Source of the DNA: Sweltsa coloradensis
Lineage: Eukaryota > Arthropoda > Insecta > Plecoptera > Chloroperlidae
Reading direction: 5' to 3'
NCBI GenBank assembly: GCA_024449915.1
Contig: JAMZAV010001282.1
Coordinates: 310,001-374,000, forward strand
DNA length: 64,000 bases
Shown one piece after another: positions 20,438-31,459 of this stretch. The notes under the pieces are model-generated. The model was given only the letters and a program-made list of their open reading frames with translations. It was not told where the DNA came from and made no database searches. The translations under genes and the position numbers were made by a program. The first letter of the stretch is position 1. Every line of letters starts with the position of its first letter.

Positions 20438-20905
20438 AAGATGGTTGCGTTTGCAGACGAATCTGCAAGTCGCTTATAGATGCGTCGGCAAAGTTACGGC
20501 TACTCTGGATGTGACGCAAATATCGACCCTCGCTTTTTTGTATCAGAAAATGAATAGTTCACTAAAATGTTTGACCCAACATACAGTAAAGCAATCAAAA
20601 AGCATGAAATATTGAGTAAAAAATTACAAAAAAGTTAATTAAAAAAGTGTGAGAATCGAACCCACGACCCTTCACGTAGAAAAGCCTCTTGTTGACTACT
20701 ACTCCAATGTGAGCGATAAAAATTTCGAATTTTGACCTCTACATAAGTTGCAGGTTACCCAAAACACATTATTTAATAAAAGTTAGTTGTTTTCTATCTA
20801 GAAATACTCTTTTAGTAAACATTATCGCCGGAGACAATTCGGCCATCTTTGCCAATATTTGCGTCCGCAAACTTACCGGCGCAAGTCTTTGTGAATGAGG
20901 TGGTT
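20438..20905. mobile_element. Possible short DNA element around a tRNA-like segment
   Basis: The left part CACAAAGATGGTTGCG and the complement of the right part CACAAAGACTTGCGCCGG look like diverged terminal inverted repeats. GACGCAAATAT recurs on both sides in opposite orientations. The arms are weak and no target duplication is visible. Confidence 0.3.
20650..20722 (-). tRNA. tRNA-like sequence (pseudogene or SINE head)
   Basis: The minus strand gives GTAGTAGTCAACAAGAGGC (box-A-like), a CTACGTG loop with ACG in the anticodon position, and GGGTTCGATTCTCAC (good box B) followed by a T-run. The folding of the D arm and acceptor is imperfect. Confidence 0.35.
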
Positions 20906-20944
20906 TATCTATATTTGCCACCAGAAATACGTCTGAAATTTTTT

Positions 20945-21060
20945 CCAACGCTTTCTTCAGTCGTTCTATTAAGGAGAATGCAAGGTATCGAGTCTTCTTA
21001 AACTGCTTTTGGACATTCTTACACCCTTATGACCTAATTCATTACCTGAAAAGAGTCACA
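20945..21060 (+). mobile_element. SINE-1 decayed fragment
   Basis: TTTCTTCAGTCGTTCTATTA, GGAGAATGCAAGGTATCGAG, TCTTCTTAAACTGC and CATTCTTACACCC track the central and 3' part of SINE-1. Confidence 0.6.
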
Positions 21061-22107
21061 CCTGGTAAAACTTATGTGTACCCTACAGTGAACACTATTA
21101 CCAATAAAAGTACTGTACAGCAGAAAGTTTGCAAACAATATCTCCCAATCAGTCAGAAAACAAAACGAAAACAGTTTGAAACTCTTCTGAAGCTCACGTC
21201 CAAAGTCTCCATCATAAAAGTTTCTGCTCGTTACGGTGAAGTGATGGTCATGAATTATAGAGAGATAATACCTTGAGCTAGGTCGCTTTATCCCGTACAC
21301 TCGCAATAATATGTCTATCAGCTGATGATATCGCTGGAAATGTATTTCTATTACCGTACTCTCTACTTCCTGGCGTGATTGAGTCGCGCACTCGGCGACA
21401 CAGCGACGCGAGGTATGCATGCTGTCCGTGAACTACCCTCCCCTCCCCTCCCCTGCGCGACCCATCAATGTCACGGACGCACACGGTTCAATAGCGATAT
21501 ATTGACATTGTACAAAAGTAAGAAAGTAACAAACATCATATATAAATCTTTGAATTATGTTATTTTCAATTAACTTATTAATTTCAATCTCGCATTGCCC
21601 CTACACGTTTTAAATTAGTTTTTAATAATACATTTAAATATAACAACCTATATAGTTACTTTCAAATTGTGTTAATAATTAATCTCATTCACACCCAGCT
21701 AACACACATGATTTATCGAAGAGATTGAGTTCAATGAGTTTAACCAGTACAGTATATATTTCTTAAGTACTTTCATATCATTTTGTAAAATGTTATCATT
21801 GAATTTAATCTTAAAATATATTTATTTGCTTATTATTAGTCTATAGAACTAGTATAAACAAAAATTTGTCATTTACATTTCGGGCTGACTTATTAATAAT
21901 ACACTTGATTATTGTGTGTCTGTGTCTTAGGCCAGCCCTTAATGTAACTGGCAAATATTTGTTTATAATAGTTCTATAGGCTAATAACAAGTAAATAAAT
22001 ATATTTTAAGATTAAATTCAAAAATTACATTTTACAAAATGTTATATAAGTTACTCTACTGGTTTAAACTCGCTGAACTTAATCTCTTCGATAAATCATG
22101 TGTATCG

Positions 22108-22161
22108 AACCCCGGTCTCTCGATTGCCGGTCGAGTGCTTTACCCCAAAGCTACCGGGACG
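22108..22161 (-). tRNA. tRNA-like arm, 3'-truncated
   Basis: The minus strand reads GTCCCGGTAGCTTTGGGGTA, AAGCACTCGACCGGCAATCG, then GGGGTTCGA and stops. The 3' acceptor strand is missing where the neighbouring palindrome begins, so it cannot be functional. Confidence 0.5.
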
Positions 22162-22282
22162 GTTAACTTCATAACACCTGGATTGTAGGTGCATTCTAAA
22201 TCTGAATAGATTGGATCTAGATTGGGTCTAGATCTATTCAGATCTAGAATACACCAACAATCCAGATGTTATGAAATTAACC

Positions 22283-22353
22283 GTCCCGGTAGCTTAGAGG
22301 TAAAAGCTCTCGACCGGCAATCGAGAGACCAGAGTTCGATACCCCGCTGGGAT
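22283..22353 (+). tRNA. tRNA-like sequence, GGC in anticodon position (SINE head)
   Basis: Acceptor GTCCCGG pairs with CTGGGAT, D stem GCTT/AAGC, anticodon stem CTCGA/TCGAG with loop CCGGCAA (C at position 33, unusual). The T stem is degenerate (CAGAGTTCGATACCCCG). Best read as the head of a repeat. Confidence 0.45.
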
Positions 22354-22509
22354 GGATTTTTTCATTTCTGGATTGATTTTTATAAAATCAAATACACCTA
22401 CGTTTCCCGATTAATGAAATTGAGAAATAAATCTTGTGTGTTAGGTTGGTGTGAATGAGATTTACTATTAACACAGTTTGAAAGTAACTATAGGTCATTA
22501 TATTTAAGT

Positions 22510-23455
22510 GTATTGTTGAAAACTAACTTAGAACGTGTAAGGGCAATGTGCGATCGATTCAGCTAACAATTTATTCTCTTAAACCCTCGACAAATTAAGT
22601 ATTGTATTAGTATTCTGTTAAAATTTCTTGTTAGTTTTGATTTCACACTGTAAATGTTATCTGGCCTCAACCCAACAGCAATAAATACTACAACACAACA
22701 CAGCCGTATGTAACGAGTTGCAAATTGTACTTGGGAAGGATTTCAACGAAAATGTTATTTATTTTCCATTTAAATGTAACCCTCTAGCTTTGGTAGATAT
22801 CGTGGAATGCGAGATTTGTTTAAATTAAAGTGTGAATTTACAATTCAGGTGCCGTGAAAAAAACCTGCGTCGCCGATAAGTATCGGAATGGAAAGTAAGA
22901 AATTTACGTTCCCGAGTTTAACATAACGTGTGTACGGTGGGATATTTTGTGTATGCGTCTATGTAAAAAAAGTCTTCGGCGGCGTTTATGCTGTATACTT
23001 CTAGGCACAAAACATGGAGTAGGGATCCATTCTATCTATTATATTTGGAGATACGTTTTTAAGCATTTATATTTAAAATATTTAGCATTAATTTTGTCAA
23101 ATTTGGCATTTTGTAGCATCTATTATTTTTTTTCCCACCAAAACTCTGAATGTGGGGTGTTTCTTGCACTTCTAATGGGAAATGATGAATCATAGAAACA
23201 ATTCAATTGAATATAGTCACATAACACGCTAGAATATATTGCTGAAATAGTTCTTTATAGGTATCAAAAACAAATTTTTTTAATAAAATTAGAATTTTGT
23301 AGCATCAAAATCCTTAAACGAAGAAATACGTATATCTAGTTATATTACAACAACGACAGGAACGAGTGTACACAAACAGGGAGAACAGCTACGTTATCAA
23401 CAGATCACCGAAGAACATTTCAAAAATAATATAATTCACCGTGCGTTGATCGTTT
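22510..23455. other. AT-rich stretch, nothing recognised
   Basis: An 82-codon frame at 22947-23195 has no recognisable domain. No element ends were found. Confidence 0.35.
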
Positions 23456-23469
23456 TGGGGTAGCTCACC

Positions 23470-23620
23470 ACTTTACAAAGGTTCACCTCAAATAGTGGTG
23501 GCGCCGGGTCGTTAATGTTGAATGTGTTTCGGGGGCAAGACATTCCCTCCTTAACCCCAGGGTACCACAAACATTTTGTATTATCCTTTTTCAAGAGCAA
23601 TGCTTACAAAAAGACGTAGA
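23470..23620 (-). mobile_element. Family E fragment, inverted
   Basis: TAGTGGTGGCGCCGGGTCG, CCCCAGGGTACCACAAACAT and TTCAAGAGCAATGCTTACAA are complements of the family E core, and the order is conserved. Confidence 0.6.
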
Positions 23621-24309
23621 TAAATTATATTCAATATTCATGTATATTTTAAATAAGCGTAAATAATTCAACTACTTTTTAGTTCAGAACTGAATATTTC
23701 TTGATATTTTTCTTTTTTTAATCAAATTTTTTAACAACTGTTGCTAATGCACTATAATTTGTATTTTTCAATATATTTCTTTTATTCAGTTTCACTTTTC
23801 TGATTTTTGAAAAAATAATACTAATAATAATAAACCTTTATAGGTCTCTGCAGACAGTGCTTAACGCCTCATGACACAACATCCGATTCATTAATAAATT
23901 TGAAATTAAAATTAAAATTAACGTCAAACAAACTTCTTAAATATCCTACTTACTATACAAGCGGTTTCTCAAAGTACGAATGGACCATCGCAATACACAT
24001 GCACTTTTCTTTGTAGGTAACGTTCCAAGACACTTCTAACTAAGTAGGCGAAGGTGTGACGACTGTTGGTATAGGCACTGTCCAAGGATAATGACTGTAA
24101 TTACTCAAATCTTCGCATTCGCCTTTTATCTTAGTAACTCAAGGCAGTCATGATTGCCGATGCTTCCTTGAAGGAGAGAATATCGGTCGAAACCTAGTTA
24201 TTTATACCTCAAAATAGTTTTCTCATTAACAAATTATTAATCCGTTTTCTATGCCATCCATTACATTTATTTTCCCAACATAATTTAAATAAATACAAAC
24301 ATAAAAAAA

Positions 24310-24505
24310 TAAATTCGTATTTAATTTTACTCAGTCTACAGAACTTATTTTAAGTGGAGGACATTAAATTTAAAGCCGACCAAACCTAACCCTGTAGGCG
24401 CCAACACAATAGACGAGCGAACAATGACCAACTTGAGACCGGTATATTTAAGTAGGAAACACCGATCCATCAAGCTGGACACGATTTCACCCGTGAATTG
24501 ACACT
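24310..24505 (-). mobile_element. SINE-B 3' fragment, inverted
   Basis: Complements of the SINE-B 3' half: AAGTGGAGGACATTAAATTT, AACCCTGTAGGCGCC, GAACAATGACCAACTTGAG, AGCTGGACACGATTTCACCC. Confidence 0.8.
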
Positions 24506-24509
24506 TGAC

Positions 24510-25795
24510 GTATTGACATTACGGGAGCTCTTTATACATGATATCATACAAACCCATTATTAACACCATTGCTTTCATATTAACTCAACGTTACATTTAA
24601 ATTTTAAATCATTTACCCCGGCTATTCCCTAATGTGTATAGTTAAATAACTCTCGTATAATATTACGAGCATAAACCATCCACGTAGCGTGACTAAACAT
24701 ATATCTTTATTATCATAAACGTACTTAAATCAGCTTTATCTCTTCTATATTCAAATATTACCACGTTCGTTTTGCAATGTCTTCATCGACATAACATATC
24801 GCTATTTAAATCGCATATCTCGCAATAGAATGTTAAACGTTCATGTACATACCGTAAAATGTATGTACATATTAATTCCTTAATTTCCCTTCTGATTCAA
24901 TATTTTAATGTAATTATTTCGTACTATTGTTATTTCGACACGATATATAAAGAATTTTCGAATGCATATCTGCATACGTTTATAAATTAATGGCCACATC
25001 AACATTTCGTCCATTCTTATTTAAATCGTCTCGTGTTTGAGCGAGCGGCGGGTCAGGTGATATCGTCTACACCCCTCCCCCCGCAACACCCAATGTGTTT
25101 TGTATTTCCCACTTTCACCGCATCACATTTCCTCGTTCTATACAGATAAGCTTCAGTATTTTCCATGTGCTGCCCCCCCCCCCCTGTTAGTGATCACATT
25201 CAGGATAAATCTCCCGTATATAGTCACTATAGTAGCGATCAGCAGGGAGGTGCTTTGCCCAGCTATACTTGCAACCAGGCGAGGGCCGCACTTTGCACAT
25301 TCCTTCCTTCATGTATGTCTTGATAGTTGTGTACGACTGGATGAAATTTCGAAATCACAATCAAAGTAGCCGACTCGATTCAAGCCAAAACGTGCGTTCC
25401 TACTCTTAATACATATTTTTTGGAACTGCTACTTAGAAAGGTGATAGAAATTCTCATACATGGCTCGTTTTTTTTAAGTGGCCCTGTTTCGTCACAATTT
25501 TTTTTAAACTATCGATCAATGCCAATTTTATGGACTTGAGGACTCGAACGAACAATGTGACTAAATTTTTTTAAATAAGCTTTGTACGAGAAATAAGTTT
25601 TGGTTTTCCTTCGGAGAAACAAAGAGATCAAGAAAATGTTGATTTTTCATCATGTAATCCGCAAAGTTCGAAAATACTCTGAACGTCCGCACGCAAGCCT
25701 CTTAACAGCTTTGTCTAACACTGGACGGAGCTTGAAATCACAATACAATTAATATAAGACCGATATATGAAATATATATTCAAATTTCCCTAAAT
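24510..25795. other. AT-rich stretch with poly-C tract, no gene recognised
   Basis: Contains a 12-C run at 25173-25184 and a small GC-richer patch near 25040-25100. The 89-codon frame at 25100-25369 shows no domain. Confidence 0.35.
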
Positions 25796-25799
25796 TTTG

Positions 25800-26000
25800 T
25801 TACCGTCCGTCCGTCCGTCCGTCTGTGCATGTGTCACGTCTCAAGATAAAAACCGAACATGACCTCCGATATACACACATTATTTGTTGACATTGTCCTT
25901 CAACAACGTTTATACTGACCCTGGTTGCGAGGCTAGTCTTATTTTCAAGTTAGAGTCGTATGGACCTGGCACCTCCACCAAAACATATCTCAAAACGCTC
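25800..26000 (+). mobile_element. Family E 5' part
   Basis: Starts with (CCGT)n, then CTGTGCATGTGTCACGTCTC, GATAAAAACCGAACATGACC, CTTCAACAACG, and ends at GGACCTGGCACCTCCACCAAA. This defines the usual family order. Confidence 0.75.
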
Positions 26001-26199
26001 CTCATTTCTGTCAGGCCTACACTTGTACCAACTCACGAAGTATTGGAAGACACTCAAAGAAATATTACTACTCAACATTGTCCAACAAGTCACAAACTGG
26101 CAACATGTCCTGTTATAAGTTGAACAGCCACGGCAGGCAAGCGCCACTTGAGAGATGAGTTGTTTCCAGACGAGCTTGTTATCTTATTGTATCCATTGT

Positions 26200-26580
26200 G
26201 CGTTAAAAGCATTACATCCGCCTACCCCCCTTTTCCCCTCACACACCGCCATATACACTGAAATACAAGGGTGTAAGTATAGTTATGGTGTCGTAAAAAA
26301 AACGAGGGTTTGTTAAAAGGAATATTATGCAGTAAAAAATCAAATAAATCAATTTGTATTTAGAATATAGTTACAAATTTTCATGGCTTTATCGGTGGAC
26401 ATTATTATGTGTTATGTGCATCCTAACAGGTATATATCCAAAGTCTATGTATATATTTACGACAAATTTAAAAATTAAATGATCTATCTTAAACAAAACA
26501 TTTATAATAGAAAACTTGCTTTATCCTCAATTCGTATCCTGAAGGAAAAGACTCCTGAAACTGAATCTAAATATTGTGTC
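26200..26580. other. Unassigned AT-rich sequence
   Basis: No motif seen. Confidence 0.3.
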
Positions 26581-26584
26581 AGTA

Positions 26585-27035
26585 AGAGTGACAGATAAGA
26601 TAGACAAACACATACAGGGAAAGAGACAGACATAAGACTGATTGACACACACACTGGCACACAGTTAAATAGACAGGCAAGAAATATTTCACATGGTCAT
26701 TTCTTATGGGTCCTCTGTAGGACTGGATCCAATAAGGGTGTTTTGCAACTGTACTTCACCCCCGTAAAAAATTGGAAAAATAATAATTTTTTTTAAATTA
26801 GAAATTAGAATATTTTTTCGGATTTTTTTATGAATTTGTTTTTTTATATTGCCCACTCATTTAAGTACTTTATATTGTAAACAATTCCACCGCCTTTTAA
26901 ATAATTGGGGGAAAAAAACAGGACCCGAAAGGATTATGTAGACATTTAGACAGACAGACAGCTATACAAGACACATATACAAACACTGGACAAAGACAGA
27001 CATTTAGACAGACAGACAGTCGGGAGACAGACATA
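26585..27035 (+). repeat. Degenerate CAGA-rich tracts
   Basis: Two blocks (26590-26680 and 26935-27025) are dominated by imperfect (CAGA)n/(CACA)n, including two occurrences of CATTTAGACAGACAGACAG. They flank about 250 bases of AT-rich DNA. Confidence 0.6.
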
Positions 27036-27599
27036 GGAACTCCATGCGACCGAAGTCTAGGGCAAGGCGACCTTCGTTCACATCATTCGTCCACTTCAAA
27101 TGTGTTACAAAGGGATATTTATCGGTTTATTTTCGCTCAAGTACCGCTCTTTATCAAACAACAAACTGGTATATATGGTTTTTGGTTATATACTATGTGG
27201 TATTGGTAATCATTCTTCATACCTCTTTATTTAAATAAAAATAAATATTCACAAATAAATAATCCGCCATCATGTTCAGAACCGTGAATTCTAGCATTTT
27301 GTTTTCTCTTTCCATCAGTCGTTTAACAATCCGTACATCTATACCCTAATCGAATTCCGACCCCCTAACCCCAAGACTACCACTCTATGTATGTGAAGGT
27401 ATTCTATTCTATTTTCATAAGTGCTGCATTTGAAGGCCTTCGTACCATATCTTATTGTTACTTATCTATATCTATATTCATACGTACTTCTATACCTACT
27501 ATTAGTATCAAACCCTGACGAAATCAACATTATTTTGTATTATGTACAAGACAACTAGTGAATAAATTACCGTACCTCATCTTATCTTAGACTCACCAA

Positions 27600-27730
27600 A
27601 AACATTCTGTATCATCCTTGTTCAAGGGCAATGTCAACAAATCACGCGTGTCAATCGGGGGTCATGTTCGGTTTTTATCGTGAGACGAGACACACACACA
27701 GACGGACGGACAGTAAAGTGGCTTCGCTCT
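27600..27730 (-). mobile_element. Family E fragment, inverted
   Basis: TTGTTCAAGGGCAATGTCAA, GGTCATGTTCGGTTTTTATC, ACGGACGGACAG and GTGGCTTCGCTCTC. The CCGTCCGT start and a TTCGCTC end are both present. Confidence 0.7.
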
Positions 27731-27759
27731 CTTATATCTGTTTTTATTACTTTTTTTTT

Positions 27760-28020
27760 TCTTTCTTCCTTTCTTTCTTGTCTTTACTTTTTTTCTTTTT
27801 TATATTTGCTTCATTAATTAATTTCATTTAATATAATTTTTTGATTTGTTACCAAGAGTGATATATATTGTTGTAATAACCATTTTAAACTTTACTTAGT
27901 TTTAGTTCATTGTTGTGTCTGCATTTATGTAATTAGATTTATTTAGTAGTCCTCCTTTGTAAATTGTAATTCAGTTTTTTAACTAAATAGGCTAGACGTT
28001 AAATAAATAAATTTAAAAAA
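27760..28020 (+). mobile_element. LINE-like 3' tail (family F)
   Basis: Plus-strand copy ending AGGCTAGACGTTAAATAAAT AAATTTAAAAAAAAAC. It shares TTCATTGTTGTGTCTGCAT with the copies at 17828 and 56285. Confidence 0.7.
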
Positions 28021-28412
28021 AAACACAAACCAGCCAGTCAAGCCTACAGACACTGGCCTAGTTTCGCGAATGTTCGTCTGAGCGATGAGTCTATCACTGA
28101 AACGGACTCACTTTACAATTCTCTCTAGATTTACATCTAACGTCCAGTATATTAAACTCAAACGTCTCCCCATGATAAATGCGCAAGTAATCCGTCTTAT
28201 CGCGCTCAAATATGACTTTTGGTCGTATTATTCAATTTGTGTCGTTTTGAGCAATGCAGTGATTCCTTCTGAGTTCTGACTTGTGAGATTTGTTTGCATT
28301 ACCATAATATACTATTCAATGCGGCGCATTTCATTACCACAAAGTCTGTGCTTTGCTCAAGTCTTTTGAATCATATCGTTCTTTATACAGCTTAAGACTA
28401 TCGTAAATACTT

Positions 28413-29043
28413 TTAAGGCTGTTTCACCCTGTTTTTCTTTTTTCTAAAATATGCAACTATGTAAAAATATAGTAAATGAAATTGAAATCTGGTACTATTA
28501 GAACACCGAATTTTTTTTTCAAATTTGTCTGATCGGGCATACGGCAAATATTGCATCTTCAAAATAGTTTCAAACTGCAATTACATCTTGCACAGCGCTC
28601 AACGTAGATAGTTGTGTTTCTGTGAGATTAATGTTTGACTGTTTTTCTTGAACTTATCAAAGAGAAAACATGGGATTTTTTGGAACCGTGTCCCCTGCGA
28701 ATTTTTCCGTTTTCCGGTACAAATTGACAAAAAATACCGGTTATCTAAAAAATTCGTGGAACATACAAAATTGTAAAATCCCATGTTTTCTCTTTGATAA
28801 GTTCAAGAAAAACAGTCAAACATTAATCTCACAGAAACACAACTATCTACGTTGAGCGCTGTGCTAGATGTAATTGCAGTTTGAAACTATTTTGAAGATA
28901 CAATATTTGCCTTATTCCCGATCAGAAAAATTTGAAAAAAAAAATTTGGTGTTCTAATAGTACCAGGTTTCAATTTCATGTACTATATTTTTACATAGTT
29001 GCATATTTTAGAAAATGGAAAATCAGGGTGGAACAGCCTTAAT
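28413..29043. mobile_element. 630-bp palindromic foldback element
   Basis: Arms 28413-28679 and 28775-29043 (about 267 bases each) are nearly perfect inverted repeats around a 95-base centre. The ends are TTAAGGCTGTTTCACCC and the complement of GGGTGGAACAGCCTTAA. Two frames on opposite strands give the same peptide because of the palindrome. No transposase is encoded. Confidence 0.85.
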
Positions 29044-29069
29044 TGATATTTTTAGTAAGTGGAGCTACC

Positions 29070-29645
29070 ACAGCACCGTCCGTCTGTGCGTGTGTCACGT
29101 CCACGATAAAAACCGAACATGACCGCCAGATGACTTGCGTGATTTTGTTCACATTTCTCTTCAACAAGGAGGATCCAGAAAGTTTTGGTGACCTTGTGAG
29201 TAAACCAACCCCTCGGTTAGTTAACCCACCAGAAAGTTTGAATATTTATGACCCGGCACCTCCACCATTACAGAACGCGAGAAGCAAACAACGGACGCTT
29301 TAATGGCACTCCCACGAAATATCAGTTAAAATATAAATCATTAAAGTTTGATATTAAAAAATGTATTCATGTAATACTTGAACTTAGTTTGAATATTATC
29401 GTATTTATTATGTATAATAACAAATGCGTTAGAATTGTTATTCATATTTTGTAGTATTGCAATTACCATAATATGTTATAATTGTATTTGTCCAATATTT
29501 GTGCTATGCACATGTCAGTGGACTCAAAATAAATAAATACAAAATAAAAGCTAACCCTGATCGCCACTATTAAGATCAACTCACGCAAAGTTATTTTATT
29601 TTGATATTCCTCTTCGACGATCTGTTGATTAAGTAGCTTCGCTTC
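29070..29645 (+). mobile_element. Family E element, longest copy
   Basis: Order: CCGTCCGTCTGTGCGTGTGTCA, GATAAAAACCGAACATGACC, CTCTTCAACAAGGAGGATCC, GGTGACCTTG, GACCCGGCACCTCCACCA, then at the right end GTTGATTAAGTAGCTTCGCTTCC. A different sequence with an AATAAATAAATACAAAATAAA tail (about 29285-29550) lies inside, probably an inserted LINE/SINE 3' end. Confidence 0.7.
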
Positions 29646-29751
29646 CTATTTGGTTACTCCATACCCACGGTCGTTCAAGAAATCATCAACACCTTTATGT
29701 GTACAAGTGTTCGTTGTATTACCGATACTTTTAACTAGAGAAACAGACAGT

Positions 29752-30000
29752 GTTGGCTCGAACGTTAAAACGCGGGACTCTGATTCGGGAGGTCCCGGGG
29801 TCGAATCTCGTCGAGACCGGCAATCCTGACTGAAGTTTGTTCTGAGGTTTTCCTCAGTCGTTAATGCGAATGCAAGGGATTGAGTCCTCTTAAACAGCCC
29901 TCGGATATCCCCACACAATTGTCCTATCCGCAACATACCTATGGTTAGACACCTTAAGAGGGGCATGAATTGCACCGTGGACAGGTTTCCCACGAAATAA
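29752..30000 (+). mobile_element. SINE-1, nearly complete copy
   Basis: Head GATTCGGGAGGTCCCGGGG TCGAATC (box B), GACCGGCAATCCTGACTGAA, the GAATGCAAGGGATTGAGTCC block, TCCTATCCGCAACATACC and a tail AAGAGGGGCATGAATTGCAC ending CCACGAAATAATATT. Used here as one of two references for the family. Confidence 0.9.
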
Positions 30001-30414
30001 TATTCTGATGCTAATTCGTTTAATCTCTATTTTTCAAAACGCTACAAATTGCTTATTTTATAACAAATAATGTTTTGACATGCTTATTATGAATTAGTTT
30101 AGTAATGTTTTTTTTTTTTTTTACTTTTTAAATGGCTATATTGAATCAAAATGTTTCTTTTATAATTTTTTCAAACATTTAATAATTTTGTTCAAAAATT
30201 ATCAAATTATTTTCCTTCTCTCTTATGTTGGGTTTTAGTGGTCACAGAAAAATGCAACAAAGTGATAGATTTTGGGGGGGGGGGGAGAAGGTGAATATTC
30301 AAAATAACAATGCTATTTGTAAGTATGTGTACGTTCCTCTACTTATGAGGCAGCCACTCAGTGACTGCTGTGCATTCTGCTACGAGTATACTAGAACACA
30401 ATCGCTTTCAGTTC

Positions 30415-30585
30415 AAGGTTGACCTCGGTATAGAAATCAATCGCTTTCACACTTTTCCTTTCATCGGAGGAATCGATGACTACTCAAGATATGACATGAG
30501 GTCACTGCAACAACGAAGAATTGATCCGGTGGTTCCGTGGAACCGTTTCCCCCTCGGAGTGACTCGCAGCAAGAACTATCAGTGA
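30415..30585 (+). CDS. Candidate C-terminal exon, product unknown
   Basis: An open frame ending in TGA at 30583-30585 reads FKVDLGIEINRFHTFPFIGG, then IDDYSRYDMRSLQQRRIDPV and PWNRFPLGVTRSKNYQ. It can start after an AG at 30413-30414 (ATCGCTTTCAG, weak pyrimidine tract) or continue the frame upstream to an ATG at 30361. It is less AT-rich than its surroundings and uses mixed third positions. The basic Gln-Gln-Arg-Arg and acidic Asp-Asp-Tyr patches resemble a processed peptide tail, but I recognise no family. It could equally be chance. Confidence 0.3.
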   Translation, partial: KVDLGIEINRFHTFPFIGGIDDYSRYDMRSLQQRRIDPVVPWNRFPLGVTRSKNYQ

Positions 30586-30823
30586 TTTAAAACCACGTCT
30601 GAAGATAGTATCTCCTTGTTGTTAGGGGGCCACGATTACTGTTCATTTTAACTCTTTATAACTCTCAACCCCAACCCCTAACGTTTTAATGTTTTTATTC
30701 TGAAAGTTTTATTTTATTTAAAACAAAACATATTTCCTTGATCATTTAATTAAGGTTTATTGTGTGCGAAATGTTAGCCCAAGTAGGTATAATAGTAAAG
30801 TAATCTTGCTTCTCAGTCCTTAA

Positions 30824-31123
30824 GGGGATATATTTACTAAAAGTGACAGCGACAAGCGACAATAATCGACCGAAACGGCAAATTTAGTGAGAAGAGCAAG
30901 TGAGAACTGCCACCTTGAATATTCATCATACCAAATTAATTAGTAATTTTACTTACATTTGATATATGTGGTTGTTCATTACGTTAAGGAAACATTGGTA
31001 GACGGCATTAAAAATGTTAAATCTGTAATTGTTGCCAATTGTATATAGGTGCAGTCAGATGCGTGACTATTGTCACTAAAGTTGTCGTTTCGGTCGACTG
31101 TTGTCGCTTAGTAAATAGACCCC
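30824..31123. mobile_element. MITE with 3-bp TAA target duplication (PIF/Harbinger-like)
   Basis: Seen: a 300-bp element starting GGGGATATATTTACTAA and ending TTAGTAAATAGACCCC. Inverted repeats extend about 60 bases, including CGACCGAAACG-CAA-TTTAGTGA. TAA flanks both sides (30821-30823 and 31124-31126). Knowledge: GG-rich ends with a TAA or TWA duplication are typical of PIF/Harbinger MITEs. There is no coding capacity. Confidence 0.8.
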
Positions 31124-31459
31124 TAACAGTGTATGTATGATAGGGGGCGGTGAAACCCTATCTTATAACACGCGGGATGTGCATTTCCGAAACACAAGTC
31201 CATCCTTGCGTGTAATAAATACGAGACGCGCGGTTATATAAATAAAAACAATGGAAATTTGTCTGCTAAGAACGTGAGAAATTGTTCCCGGACGCACTGG
31301 AAAAACAAACTGGGTTAGAAGAAAACAGAATGAAAAGTTGTTGTCCTGAAAAACTATCGAGTTTGCGAAATGATAAAGATCTAATGAAGTGGTTGTTTGT
31401 TTTGTGTTTCGTCTCGAGTCACTCGGTTTGGATTGGCCTACGTCATACATAACCGACAG

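Larger units (their letters stand above)
21631..22509. mobile_element. Nested palindromic element with tRNA-like arms
   Basis: There are three inverted-repeat layers. (1) Outer arms of about 80-100 bases: 21631-21714 against 22410-22509, both with TAGTTACTTTCAAA-TGTGTTAATA. (2) An internal palindrome: 21715-21878 against 21945-22107, containing ATATATTTATTTGCTTATTA and its complement. (3) A tRNA-like palindrome: 22108-22220 (minus) against 22225-22353 (plus). The tail GTTTCCCGATTAATGAAATT GAGAAATAAA links it to the elements at 0.5 and 1.6 kb. No protein is encoded. Confidence 0.75.

Noticed and set aside
25100..25369. An 89-codon frame across a poly-C run
   Set aside because: A proline run encoded by a mononucleotide tract, with no domain.
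28599..28855. Two frames on opposite strands with identical peptides
   Set aside because: An artefact of the 630-bp palindrome, not conserved proteins.
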